From the NCBI GenBank assembly GCA_965153355.1, contig OZ231127.1, forward strand, positions 89,280,001 to 89,344,000: DNA of 64,000 nt, given 5' to 3'. Source of the stretch: Flaccisagitta enflata (Eukaryota > Chaetognatha > Sagittoidea > Aphragmophora). Both the position numbers and the translations under genes were made by a program. Under the pieces are notes generated by a model that worked only from the letters and a program-made list of their open reading frames with translations, did not search any database and was not told where the DNA came from. Below are positions 34,720-46,243 of the stretch, piece by piece (the stretch's first letter is position 1; each line of letters starts with the position of its first letter).

Positions 34720-34869
34720 GCCAAAACATGCCTGTACTTGAAGGCCCTAAAACGCCGTCCTAAAATTTTCTGACAAGACGTTTTATTTTTTCTTCTGATG
34801 GAAAAGCAATGATAATGATTTTTAATCCTTGCCCGTCTTCATTTATGCGATTCTAACCAACACAACGAA

Positions 34870-36293
34870 AACAAGTGATGCGGGGTCACAATATCGTTGC
34901 GGACGGGTGGGCAGGGGCCAGGTGTTACATCCTCGAATTAGGTGTTGTTTATAAACGCCAAATAAACGCCGTTTATAAACAATGCTATACAACTGTTTAT
35001 AAACATTAAAAATGCAGGTCAAATAAACAAAAATTGTTTAAAAGGCAGTAAAAATCGCTGTTTATAAACGACTATATATCACTGTTTATGAACAAAGGTA
35101 AATAAGAACTTGTTTGACCTGATCAGTACAAACTGAAAATGTCCACACTAGAAAATGTTCTATTAGAAAAATCAAAATTTGGAAGGTTGCTACTAATTTT
35201 TTTGACCCAAAAATTGTTAAAAAGAGCCCATAATTGATTGTTTATAAACACAATAATATCGATGTTTATAAACAACAAAAATTAAGTGTTTGTAAACGCA
35301 AAATGTTTTGTATAAATAAACACCAAAGAATATAAAAAAGTCGTATATTTCCCGGTTAGACCCCCTATAACCACAAAAATTGCAATGGATAATGTACTAA
35401 CTCTATATTTCCCTCCTCCTCCTCATTCATAAATCGTTTATTTGCCCCCAATTTTTTTTGTATAAAAACAAATGTTTATTTGCTCTCAATTTCATTGGCA
35501 AATAAACAATTTTTTGTTCATTTGGAAAGAAAATTTGGAGCAAACAAACATTTGTTTATATACAAAAAAAATTGGGGACAAATAAACGATTTATGAATAA
35601 GGAGGAGGAGGAGGAAGAGGAGGAGGAGGGAAATATAGAGTTAGCACATTATTCATTGCAATATTTGTGGTAATAGGGGGTCTAAGGGGGAAATATATGA
35701 TTCTTTTATATTTTTTGGTGTTTATCAATACAAAATATTTAGCGTTTACAAACACTTAATTTTTGTTGTTTATAAACATCAATATTATTGTGTTTATAAA
35801 CAATCAATTATGGGCTCTTTTAAACAATTTTTGGGGTCAAAAAAATTAGTAGCAACCTTCAAAATTTTGATTTTTTTAATAGAACATTTTTTAGTGTGGA
35901 CATTTTCAGTTTGTACTGATCAGGTCAAACAATTTCTTATTTTCATTTGTTCATAAACAGTGATATATAGTTGTTTATAAACAACGTTTTTTACTGCCAT
36001 TTAAACAATTTTTGTTTATTTGACTTGCATTTTTAATGTTTATAAACAGTTGTATAGCATTGTTTATAAACGGCGTTTATTTGGCGTTTATAAACACCCC
36101 TGATATCGAGCATGTAATATCTCGCAGGGGCATCCTACCCCAATCCATACCTCATGCCCTTTTCACATACACAAAAAAAACATCTAAAACTCTCATTTTC
36201 GCACTTTTCGACTCGTGTCCAGGGAACAACGGACCAACCGACCGACGGACAGACAAAGCCTCTTTAAGAGTAGCGTGTCCGCAACTAAAAAGA
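34870..36293 (-). mobile_element. GTCY-2 element interrupted by a foldback
   Basis: Tail side 34870-34924 (GCGGGGTCACAATATCGTTG then CGGACGGGTGGGCAGGGGCC); head side about 36110-36293 ends (minus strand) AGTTGCGGACACGCTACT. The two parts flank the GTTTATAAAC foldback at 34945-36100. Confidence 0.75.
34945..36100. mobile_element. Foldback element studded with GTTTATAAAC palindromes
   Basis: Two arms of roughly 550 bp are inverted around about 35520. Each is filled with the 10-bp palindrome GTTTATAAAC and its variants, in words such as AACGCCGTTTATAAACAATG. The right end reads ACACCCCTG, hAT-like, but the left end has decayed and I could not confirm an 8-bp duplication. Confidence 0.8.
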
Positions 36294-36520
36294 AGTGTGT
36301 CATCGAATCTTTTTCGCCGAATCTGTTCCTTGAATGAAAGGATAACAAACATGTTGTTTTAGAGTCATCATATTTACTGTTTTTTGCCCATGAACGCCCA
36401 ACTCACTGTCATGACATGATGACCAAGGACGAGATAATGGGATTGGCTATCAATGGTGTGGAAATCATAGATGATTCTACCCTTTAAGTGCTTTAAACAA
36501 CATCAAAATTTCTAAAAATT

Positions 36521-36594
36521 GGGCCAGTGGGGTTTGCACCCCTCTCAGAGGCTTTTTCAAGCTATAAGCTGGCTGCTCTATCACTTTTATGCTC
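36521..36594 (-). pseudogene. tRNA-like sequence, 74 nt
   Basis: The minus strand has a D-arm-like GTGATAGAGCAGCC, an anticodon-arm-like CCAGCTTATAGCTTG (loop CTTATAG) and a strong T-arm GGGGTGCAAACCCC. The total length of 74 nt suits a tRNA. The anticodon stem and acceptor stem are imperfect, so a tRNA pseudogene is more likely than a working gene. Confidence 0.45.
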
Positions 36595-36793
36595 AAAACA
36601 GTACAGACAAAAAATCGGTAGTTTTTATCCCATACTAAGTTTAGTAAAATTTCATCCAGGTGCAATAAATATACCAATCCACTCACAAGGGGTTCATTGA
36701 CGAGAAAATCACGCAATACCTCGGAAATGATTATAGCATCAAACAAAAACGCTCATCTTAATTTGTATAGAATTAAACGATTTACTTTTCCTA

Positions 36794-37382
36794 CAGGGTG
36801 TATCATGCCAAATTAGATATAAGAAAACGATAGCATTCTGCTTCTAAAAGTGCAAATATAGATCTGAAAAAAGATTCAAAGAGCATACAAGCTCCGGTTT
36901 TTTGTGTAAAAATTTTATGAGTCTGGGTCAAATATTCTAGCCACAACATTAATTTGAAGTGAACTGAGTATTTAGAGGAGAAGTTTTTTGGATATGATTG
37001 TGATGCTAAAAGCTTTTCTTTGAATTGCTCTCATTTCTAAACGGCTTGAGCCACATTTGCCAGATTGGTCTCAAATTAAAGAAAATTTGATAAGCTTTAA
37101 TTTGGGACCAATCTGGCATCTGTAACTTAAGTCGTTTAGAAATGAGAGCAATTCAAAAAAAAACTTTCAGAATCAAAATCATGTTCAAAGTGCTTCTCCT
37201 CTAAATGCTCAATTTATTTCAAATTGATATTGTGGCTACAACATTTGACCCAGACCCATGAAATTTTTACACAAAAAACCGGAGCTCATGTGCTCTTTGA
37301 ATCTTTTTTCAAAATTATTTTTGCACTTTTAGAAGCAGAATGCCATCGTTTTCTTATATCTAATTTGGCATGATACACCCTG
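36794..37382. mobile_element. Mariner-type foldback MITE, TA target duplication
   Basis: A 589-bp near-palindrome flanked by TA at 36792-36793 and 37383-37384. Ends CAGGGTGTATCATGCCAAAT and inverted copy. The CAGGGTGT start with TA is typical of Tc1/mariner ends. Arms are about 270 bp and highly similar. No transposase frame. Confidence 0.9.
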
Positions 37383-37639
37383 TATAAGTGAAAAATGATC
37401 TCTGAGAGCATTTCTTTTGATCAAGACCAAGCAGAGCAGAGCGGAGCTTTATTCGTTTAAAAGTTACAGATGAAAATGTAAAGTTATGTCAGAGAAACAA
37501 GGCCAAGACATGTCCAATAGATGCGTCCTCTTTAGATGTGAGATATTGTCATACAAATAAGATATAAAGATATTATGATATAATAATATGAAAATATAAA
37601 GATTCAGAGATAAAGAGAAAAATATAAATTGATTCCTCT

Positions 37640-37925
37640 CTCTCCCCTCCCCACGCCTCTCCACCCCTCCCCACGCCTCCCCCACACTTCCCTACCCCTC
37701 CCCCCGCCGCCACCCTCCCCCCACGCCGCCCCCTCCCCCCACGCCGCCCCCCCTCCCCCCTTCCCCTCCACGCCTCCCCACTCCTCCCCACCCCTCCACG
37801 CCGCCCCCACGCCGCCCCCCCTCCCTCCACCCCTCCCCTCCACGCCTCCCACTCCTCCCCACGCCTCCCCTCCACGCCTCACCCCCACGTCTTTCCACAC
37901 CCCTTACCCCTCCCCACCCCTACCC
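37640..37925 (+). repeat. C-rich CCCCACGCCTCC tract
   Basis: Strand-asymmetric array of CTCC, CCCCACG and CCGCCC words, about 285 bp. Pro/Ser and Gly/Arg frames are repeat translations. Lies inside the GTCY-3 element. Confidence 0.9.
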
Positions 37926-37939
37926 CCGCCTTATCCTCA

Positions 37940-38345
37940 CAAAGAGACATAAAGGGACTTGGAGAGACATGAAAAGACATGAAGAGACATGAGGAAACAT
38001 GAGGAGACATAAGAGACATATAGAGACATAAGAGATATAAGAGATATAAGAGATATAAAAGATATAGATATAGGTGACATAAGAGACATAAAGAAGACAT
38101 AGGAGACATAAGACACATAAAGGGGACACATAGGAGACAAAAGAGACAAAGAATAATAAGAGACCTAAGATACATAAGACGTAAGAGACGTAAGAGACGT
38201 AAGAGACGTAAGAGACATAAGAGACATAAGAGACGTAAGAGACATGAAAGAGACATAAGAGACGTAAGAGACATGAAAGAGACATAAGAGACGTAAGAGA
38301 CATAAGAGACATGAAAGAGACATAAGAGACATGAGAGACATGAGA
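37940..38345 (+). repeat. 9-bp minisatellite (AAGAGACAT)n
   Basis: About 40 units of AAGAGACAT/AAGAGACGT. The minus-strand Ser/Tyr/Val/Leu frames here are translations of the 9-mer. Confidence 0.95.
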
Positions 38346-38604
38346 GACGAAGATACATGAAGAGAAATGAAGAGAAAACCTTGGAAATGCGTTTAGAAAT
38401 TTTCGCGTGACACTCAGACATTCAGACAGACATTCAGACATTCAGACCAATGGACAGACCCTCTTATAGAGATGCGAGGACGCATCTAAAAACAGTAGGA
38501 GAATGGTCCAGTCATTAATTGATATGATGCACATTTTTTTATGTATAAAGCTGATCATTTGGCAATAAAAGGGGTTGATTTTTTTTCTTGTGTGCTTTTT
38601 GCTT

Positions 38605-39431
38605 TTTAGTCGCGTGCACGCGACTCTACAACTCGCTTTGTTGGTCCATCTGTCCGTCGGTCCGTCCGTTGGGTTTTTTTTTTGTTTTTGTTTTTTTTTT
38701 TTTGCGGTCTATGACCTCATTGCTCCTGCCCTAATGATGTAGTGACCTCAAATACGGCTCCTGCACACCCGCATGCGACTGGGGTAACCGTGTATCCAGC
38801 CCACAGCCCTCTCACAGCAAGATCCGGAGAAAAGTAACATTACTGTAGGTTTTTTCATTGTTTTGTATAGAATCTGAGCTCCATTTACTGGAACAAATGA
38901 AGATAAAATCTTGTCAAGAGCGCTTTTTTAAATTTTCATAAAAATTGATGGTTTTTACCCTTTTTTTCAATGTAGATTCTACTGGGTATTTTGAAAATCT
39001 TTTTTGACAGCATATTTGAATTCTTGATGAAATTACCATTCATTTGAGAGGTCGCACTATACAATTTCATCCAAAACTGCAATTTTCCATCTTTAAGCCA
39101 CCGTTACGATTTTGCAACGGTGGGTTACAAAACTGAAAATCTTATTTTTATGTAAAAGTATATGTTGCGACCTATCAAAAGAATGGAAATTTCACCAGAA
39201 ATACAAATTTGCTGACAAAAAGTATTTCTGAAATACCCAGTTGAATCTACAGGAAAAAGAAGGCTAAAAACCATCAATTTTTATGAAAATCTCAAAAAGC
39301 GCTCTTGACAAGATTTTATCTTCATTAATTCCAGTAAATAGAGCTCAGATTCTATACAAAACAATGAAAAAACCTACAGTAATGTTACTTTTCACCTGAT
39401 CTTGCTGTGTGAGGGCTGTGAGCCTTGTTTC
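38605..39431 (+). mobile_element. GTCY-1 element interrupted by a CAC foldback
   Basis: Head AGTCGCGTGCACGCGACT at 38609, GTCC tract, body CATTGCTCCTGCCCTAATGA, tail CGCATGCGACTGGGGTAACC then GTGTATCCAGCC, broken at 38801 and resumed at 39421 as AGCCTTGTTT. Confidence 0.9.
38802..39420. mobile_element. CAC foldback transposon inserted in a GTCY tail, copy 2
   Basis: A 619-bp near-palindrome with ends CACAGCCCTCTCACAGCAAG and its complement; the centre (about 39100-39125) reads GCCACCGTTACGATTTTGC then AACGGTGG. Flanked by AGCC on both sides. The insertion point is the same GGCC position of the GTCY tail as in copy 1, although the arms of the two copies are well diverged. Confidence 0.9.
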
Positions 39432-39540
39432 TTACCCTCCCTGACGCAGCCTCTTCTTAGCGCAATGAATATCATGGTTCCACTTCTCAATTTGCCACAT
39501 CAAAATGCCAATCAATGACAAGACAATCTTTCTTTTTTTT

Positions 39541-39547
39541 CTTTCTT

Positions 39548-39584
<37 letters not shown>
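39541..39584 (+). repeat. Poly-T tract and adjacent CCCCGCGG element fragment
   Basis: A run of about 40 T. Downstream, 39600-39720 shares GGCCCCGCGGTAG and GAGCCGGACCA words with 41730-41800 (inverted), an unclassified dispersed repeat. Confidence 0.7.
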
Positions 39585-39586
<2 letters not shown>

Positions 39587-39840
39587 AAAATGGCCTTTAA
39601 CATCGCTTTACGTTTTCCTCTGTAACTTTTAAACGAAGAATGCTCTGAGCCGGACCACCCATTAGGCTCATAAGGCTTAAGCTTTAGGCCCCGCGGTAAG
39701 GGGGGCCCCGCGGTAGAGCCCCTACCCTTTGGAAAAAAGGAAGAGGAAAAAGGGAGAAAAAAAGGGGAAAAAAGAAAGAAAAAAGAAAGAAAGAAAGAGA
39801 GAAAGAATAAATAAAGTTTGAAAGAAAGAATAAAGTTTGA

Positions 39841-39880
<40 letters not shown>

Positions 39881-39927
39881 ATGAATGAAGTTGAAAAAAA
39901 AAAGAAAGAATGAATGAAGTTGAAAAG

Positions 39928-40153
39928 AAACAAGGCCGGATACACGGCTACCCCAGTCGCGTGCGGGTGGGCAGGAGCAGTGCTGGAGAAGGTCACCAGG
40001 GCATCTGGGCAGGAGCCGTATGCTCAAAAAGCTCAAAAACGCCAAAAAAGTAAAAAGGGGACCGACCAATCGACGGACCGACCAACCGACCGACCGACCG
40101 ACCGACGGACCGACATAGCGGGGTGTAGAGTCGCGTAGCACGCGACTAAAAAA
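39928..40153 (-). mobile_element. GTCY-1 element
   Basis: Tail AACAAGGCCGGATACACGGC with CCCAGTCGCGTGCGGGTGGG, body GGCAGGAGCAGTG and GGTCACCAGGGCATCTGGGC, GACCGACC tract, head (minus strand) AGTCGCGTGCTACGCGACT. Flanked by GAAAG repeats. Confidence 0.9.
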
Positions 40154-40610
40154 GAAAGAAAGAATGAAGTTGAAAAAAAAAGAAAAAAAGAATGTAGTTG
40201 AAAAAAAAGAAAGAATTAAGTTAAAAAGAAAAAAGAAAGAAAGAAAAATCTAAAAAGAAAGAATGAAAAAAAACCCTTTTATTATTGGTTTGCTTTTGTT
40301 TTGATTTTCTATCAAAAAACTTTCATTACTACAGTGGGCTACTGCCTTTTCGTCACCCTATTCAACGTCATTTCGGATTCTTCGTCATATATTGTCAAGT
40401 CCCGAATTTTCATAGGATTTTGTAGTGTTGATTTCTTCCAATTTATCGTCACCTGATTTGACATCCAAACCCTATTGACCGTCCATAATTTCTGGTCCCA
40501 ATGACCACTTTCTTCCGATTTATCGACCCTCTGACCCACGAGACCTTCGGCGAGGGCTCGGGTATGAGAACAATGCACCATATGCTTCGATATGAGAACA
40601 ACAAGAGGCA

Positions 40611-40813
<203 letters not shown>

Positions 40814-40886
40814 CCCGCAAACACTGAAGACCAGCTCGTACCAGGCAAATGGAAATGGTGGAGTCATTTTTTTGCGTCATTGTGAG

Positions 40887-40975
40887 GTGACTTGAATGAC
40901 GAGAATGAGGAACAGAATCAAGAGTCAGATGATGAGACATCTGAACCTGAAACAGTCTTACCTCACGAAGCTTGA
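40887..40975 (+). CDS. Possible short acidic terminal exon (weak)
   Basis: After an acceptor-like TGCGTCATTGTGAG an open frame encodes about 29 acidic residues (DLNDENEEQNQESDDETSE, ending VLPHEA) to a TGA. Not repeat-derived. Unsupported by homology; it resembles in character the acidic terminal exon at 8356. Confidence 0.25.
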
Positions 40976-41059
40976 AAATGCGCGACAAGAAGACTTTTTA
41001 CATCTCTCATCCATGAAAACATTTTTACTGAAACAATTTTGTCTGCACCACCAATCTAA

Positions 41060-41205
41060 CAGAGTTTCTTTTAAACCACGACTACCCCCGCTTCGTCGGA
41101 CCATCCATCAATCCAACAGTCCGTCTGTCTGTCCATCTTTCCGTCCATCAAACTTTACTCACACGCACGCGACTGGGGTAGCCATGCATCCAGCCTTGTT
41201 TTTTT
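41060..41205 (+). mobile_element. GTCY-1 element, head and body damaged
   Basis: CCACGACTACCCCCGCTTCG, GTCC/GTCT tract, AACTTTACTCACACGCACGC then GACTGGGGTAGCC and CAGCCTTGTTTT. Internal deletion of the TGCCC body. Confidence 0.75.
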
Positions 41206-41999
41206 AATCCATGCAATCCTCCCACCTGTCTATTAAGGTACAGTGTGATTTCTTTTATTGTCCCAATTGTCTTTTCATAATTTTGACTGTTATTTCGAGT
41301 TGCTATCATATATGTTTTTTTGCTTGTTTTAACTAAAGTCATATCATCACTGCACCATTATATATCATCAATTTTATTGATTTTACAAATCCCCTAAACA
41401 GTTGATTTTTTCTTTTAGTTTTTTTCTCTAATTGTTTTTTTAGTATCATTATTTCTTTTCTTAGATACAATTAGCAAAAAAAAATGGTAGAAATTATAGA
41501 ATTCGATTTAACAACACTCGGATTTAACGTCCAAAATACCCTGGTCCCTACAAGGACGGTAAATCGAGTTCCCACTGTATTTGACTTTTTTTTTAACTAG
41601 GTTCATACGCTTAGAAAGATGAATGCCTTTCTTATTTAGCTTCGCTAGTTTTTAGAAACTTCAAAATGGAGTGACAGCAAGGAGGGGGGAGGAGAGAGCA
41701 AACGGGGGGGTGCTAGGGGGCCCTGTTTTAGCTCTCAAGCCTAGGGCCCCGCGGTAGCTTGGTCCGGCTCAGATAAAGCTACAGAGTTCTGCTTGGTCTA
41801 GATCAAAAGACAATTTCACAGAGATTAATTTTCTTTCTTGTGAAAAGTTACTTTGTTCAATTTTGAACAAGTTATGACGGGTTAAGCTTGAAGCTATTAT
41901 TATCTCTCTCTCTTCCTATTAATTACTGTCCTGAGGCCAGTCTTAGAGTTAATATCCAAACTTGAATGTGATAAACCTTTTTGGAATTTAATCAGAAAA
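41206..41999. other. Unannotated sequence
   Basis: Contains a pogo-like fragment ending CGAGTTCCCACTGTA near 41580 and a fragment of the CCCCGCGGTAG repeat at 41730-41800. No coding feature. Confidence 0.4.
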
Positions 42000-42233
42000 C
42001 AAATGACGCGGGGTCACGGTATTGTTGCGGAAAGGTGGGGAGGGCCATACAAGTTACAACCCTCCTCCATATCCAACCCAACCCGAAGGTGACTCACACA
42101 CACAGACAATCATAACAATAGCATCAGAAATGCATGCTTTCCCTCTTTTCGACTCGATCATTATAGACCGACGGACGGATGGATGGACGATCGGGAAACG
42201 CCTCCTATAGAGTTGCGTGTCTGCAATTAAGAC
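42000..42233 (-). mobile_element. GTCY-2 element
   Basis: Tail side GGTCACGGTATTGTTGCGG then AAAGGTGGGGAGGGCC; the head at 42210-42232 reads on the minus strand AATTGCAGACACGCAACT then CTATAGGAGGC. GACGGACGGATGGATGGACG tract. Confidence 0.7.
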
Positions 42234-42315
42234 AGTCAACTGCGGGTGCAGATTGGACATTTCTTTCTTTCTCTCTGTCTTTGCCTCTCTCTGACCCTCC
42301 CTGTCATGTCTCTGT

Positions 42316-42317
42316 CC

Positions 42318-42358
<41 letters not shown>
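42316..42358 (+). repeat. (TC)n microsatellite
   Basis: Short TC tract in a longer TC-rich region 42265-42370. Confidence 0.95.
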
Positions 42359-42364
<6 letters not shown>

Positions 42365-42419
42365 CTGGCTCTCTTTGTTTCCTCTTCGCTTTTCGTTTAT
42401 CTCTTCACATTGTAGAGGA

Positions 42420-43755
42420 AATGAATTAAGTTCATATATGCATATGAAAACTTGAAGACATAACTGGAGGTAAGTCAACCGGTAAATCCCAGCGAAAATT
42501 CTAGTCCCAGGCTGTCATGACTTTTGTTTTGTCAAGAAGATCAGAGTCATTACAAAATCAAAGACTCATCCTTCAAAAAATAAAAGATTAAAAATCCTTC
42601 TCAAAACATTTTCCAGTTGACAAAATAAAAGGATTAGACTGAGACTGAAAGATGAGGAAGCCTGATGTCCCCTCTTTCTCTCTACATCAGCCCGGGGGCT
42701 TTTGACCCGACGTGCTCAGATCCGTTATGTTCGCTGGCTATGTGTATCATCTGATGGTAAAAGACACCCCCTAGATTTTCAGACCCAACGGATAATGCAA
42801 AATCTGGGCCACCACCCACGCCTTTTTCCATAGTAAAATTTAAGGAGGAGAATAAGCCAAATTCCCTCCTGTACATTTTCTATGGGATGTGAGGGGGTGC
42901 ACCTAAAATTGTACTACAGGATCCTCAGTCATAATTGAATTAAAGTTACTTCATTTAAACATCTTTTTTCAGTTACAGCTTTGTTGTACCTATGTTTAAG
43001 GACTCATTTGTAGTTTTGTCCACACTAAGTTCTCGTAAGATTTCATAAAAACAAGCTTTGACTCTGTTATGGTGCCATTTATCGAAAAGAGCCTTCATCA
43101 AAATTTCCTTTCCTGAGGTACATGAAGTACATGGCTTGAGGTGCATAAGTCCCAAAAATGATGATCTTTACACTGTTTTTGACCGAAATATGTTAATTCA
43201 TATTCATGCCTAAATAATGGAAATTAGGAATTTGAAAATGCAACCGTTTCTTTTTTTGGAAAGTGATGCAAAGTTTGAAGCAGCCCCTAGGAGGTGAGTT
43301 TGTGTATACTTGACACCAGTGTATAGGTTTTATTGTCTCCCTCGGTCGCGGGAGGTCGGATTTTAAGGTCAAGGTAGGGGGTAAAAGTATCATACTTGGA
43401 AATTCGGAACTCTGTTATTTTAACTCACTCAAAGTTGACAATTGTTCTCAGGCCCCTGCGACAAAATTGAAAGTGAAAGTAAATTTGATAATTCTCTTTC
43501 GTTTGGTACCATTTGAAGCTAAACTGTATTATCTTCATCTTATCTTTTGTAAATTTGGTCATTTTATCTTTTATCTTATTCGAATAACCATGATGAATTA
43601 TCTTGGCCAACCCTGCAATTGAGGGCATTGGGTACCGCTGATTATCTCACGCTTCTGCGACTATTCTTGGTTTGATGCGTAACAACTTTTGTACTTTTGC
43701 ACTAGATCTTTAATCCTTGATCAGACATAAATTTTGATTCAATAGATCCAATCCA
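42420..43755. other. Unannotated sequence
   Basis: No convincing exon or repeat. A GGGCAG-tail-like word (GAGGGCATTGGGTACCGCTG) occurs at 43621-43640. Confidence 0.4.
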
Positions 43756-43969
43756 ATACCACGCGGATCGAAAACATAGGCGCACTTTTAAATGGCTAAT
43801 AACGCTAATGATTCTTAAGATAAATAATTAAAATTTTAGACCATCTGAAAGTTCTTAAAACTACCTTCATTTAGCGCCAATCTGGTATTTCTTTCTTTTT
43901 TCATTTGAAGATGGCTTAAGTTTGAATGAAAACATTGCCTATTTCAGTTTCGCAATCCCCATGTAAACA

Positions 43970-45833
43970 AGTCCGGATACACAGCCACCAGTTGCGGATG
44001 GGAGGGCAGGGGTGGATATGCATTAGATAGCAGACTTTGCCCCAAATTCAATCTGACAACCCCAGCCCGATGGTTTTTGCATTCCATATAGTCAAATAGA
44101 GGGCCCAGGGCCAATGAACGGGTTTTTGAATGGATTTTGCAACCAGCTCTTTTCAAATTTTGATGCGCATAAAGTGGTGGCTGTAGTACAAATCTTGTTT
44201 TTAGGTCATTTCAATCTCAAAATTGGGTCACTTGGCCTGAGAGAAAAGACTTAAAATCCATGAGATTATAAAACTAGAGCTCAAGAGCTAACCAGTGGTG
44301 CAATCCGCATGTTTCTATCTTCATTTGTTAAGATTTGAGAGCATTTCAAAGATGAGGCTCATGGAGGTAAAATTGCAGCCTCAATTTTAGTGGCAATTTT
44401 GACATTTTTCACAGATTTCAACATATTTTGGCTTTGGATAGACCAATTAGCATGAAATTGGTGACCAAATTAAAGAGTTTTTCCTGCTCTAGCTGATGGT
44501 AAATGAATTTTTGATCGATATGACCCCAAATTTTTTTTATTGACTGTAGAAGCAGGTGTAAAAAAGTCAATTTTTTTGGAAAATTTGTCAACTTTGGACA
44601 AAAATTTCAGCCGCCTCTAATTTGAAAAATGACCTAAAATCCATGAGCAAAATAAACTACTGCTCAAGTGCTAACTAGTGGTGCAATCGGCATGTAGCTA
44701 AGCTGTGGCATTTAGATTTTACGGAACTTCAAAGATCAAAGGTTAAGTCAAAATGGCGATTTTTGGTTATTTTGGCCATTTTGGCCTCAAAATTGGGCAC
44801 CTTTGGCTTGGAAATCAAAATAAAAATCCATGAAATTATAAAACTAGAGCTCAAGAGCTAACCAGTGGTGCAATCCGCATGTTTCTATCTTCATTTGTTA
44901 AGATTTGAGAGCATTTCAAAGATGATGGTTGTTTTTTGATCGATTCAGATGAAATTCATGAGGAAATGAAAGATTTTGGCTTAACCTTTGATCTTTGAAG
45001 TACTGTAAAATCTAAATTCCACAGCTTAGCTACATGCCGATTGCACCACTAGTTAGCACTTGAGCAGTAGTTTATTTTGCTCATAGATTTTAGGTCATTT
45101 TCAAATTGAAGGCGGTTGAATTTTTTGTCCAAAGTTGACAAATTTTCCAAAAAAATTGACTTTTTTACACCTGCTTCTACAGTCAATAAAAAAAATTTGG
45201 GGTCATATCGATCAAAAATTCATTTACCATCAGCTAGAGCAGGAAAAACTCTTTAATTTGGTCACCAATTTCATGCTAATTGGTCTATCCAAAGCCAAAA
45301 TATGTTGAAATCTGTGAAAAATGTCAAAATTGCCACTAAAATTGAGGCTGCAATTTTACCTCCATGAGCCTCATCTTTGAAATGCTCTCAAATCTTGACA
45401 AATGAAGATAGAAACATGCGGATTGCACCACTGGTTAGCTCTTGAGCTCTAGTTTTATAATCTCATGGATTTTAAGTCTTTTCTCTCAGGCCAAGTGACC
45501 CAATTTTGAGATTGAAATGACCTAAAAACAAGATTTGTACTACAGCCACCACTTTATGCGCATCAAAATTTGAAAAGAGCTGGTTGCAAAATCCATTCAA
45601 AAACCCTTTCATTGGCCCTGGGACCTCTATTTGACTATATGGAATGCAAAAACCATCGGGCTGGGGTTGTCAGATTGAATTTGGGGCAAAGTCTGCTATC
45701 TAATATGCATGTTTTCTCACTTTTTGACTCGTGCTGACAGACGAACAGACCGATGGACCAATGGAACAACGGACCAACGGACTGACGGATAGACAGAGCC
45801 TTTTGTAGAGTTACGTGTCCGCAACTAAAAATG
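43970..45833 (-). mobile_element. GTCY-2 element containing a nested hAT-type foldback
   Basis: Tail AACAAGTCCGGATACACAGC with CACCAGTTGCGGATGGGAGG (43972-44015). The body resumes at 45711 (GTTTTCTCACTTTTTGACTC) with a GACAGACGAACAGACCG tract and the head (minus strand) AGTTGCGGACACGTAACT. Outside sequence on both sides matches, in inverse order, a continuous stretch at 57290-57440 that lacks the insertion. Confidence 0.9.
44024..45702. mobile_element. 1679-bp hAT-type foldback, 8-bp target duplication ATATGCAT
   Basis: Arms of about 720 bp, nearly identical, start TAGATAGCAGACTTTGCCCC and face each other around a loop of about 240 bp (44743-44978). The target ATATGCAT is duplicated at 44016-44023 and 45703-45710; the GTCY-2 copy at 49126 reads GATATGCATGTTTTC without interruption. 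Eight-bp duplications are characteristic of hAT elements. No transposase frame. Confidence 0.92.
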
Positions 45834-46138
45834 CATTTTAGCCAAATAGTGCTTCTTTTTGCAGAGATCTAGCTTCTACACCGTTTGAGATACAGACCTT
45901 GGATTTGTCTAAAATGAAAGATTTTTTGAAAATCTTCGATAATAACTGTGCCGAAAATAGTTAGAATTATTTTTTGTATCTTCTTTATCAATGGATGAAT
46001 AGGTGTCTTTTTTTAATGCGCGTGGTACAGAATGCCAGTTTCTTTTGATCGAGATTTTACTTGATGAGTTCAAGAAAAATTGGCCAAAGAAACCTGGTTC
46101 TCCTATACAGTACGATGGGAGCAATAACGGCACTTGGA

Positions 46139-46188
46139 TGGACAGACAGAAATAGCGGGATATAGAGTTGCGTGCACATGACTAAGAA
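46139..46188 (-). mobile_element. GTCY head fragment
   Basis: GACAGACAGAAATAGCGGG then GAGTTGCGTGCACATGACTA, a decayed GTCY-1 head. It is preceded by CAGTACGATGGGAGCAATAA, an end of the foldback family at 49887. Confidence 0.65.
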
Positions 46189-46243
46189 TTCCACACCAAG
46201 TGATTTGAATCAAAACTGACAATTACTTCCTTAGTATTGCATG

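Larger units (their letters stand above)
37496..38492 (-). mobile_element. GTCY-3 element, 1 kb, with internal arrays
   Basis: Tail AACAAGGCCAAGACATGTCC then AATAGATGCGTCCTC at about 37497-37535. The head at 38461-38490 reads on the minus strand AGATGCGTCCTCGCATCT then CTATAAGAGGGT. Inside lie a CCCCACGCC-type C-rich tract (37640-37925) and a 9-bp GAGACATAA array (37940-38345). The key AGATGCGTCC is exact at both ends. Confidence 0.8.

Noticed and set aside
37629-37952. Pro/Ser-rich and Gly/Arg-rich frames
   Set aside because: Translations of the C-rich CCCCACGCC array inside a GTCY-3 element.
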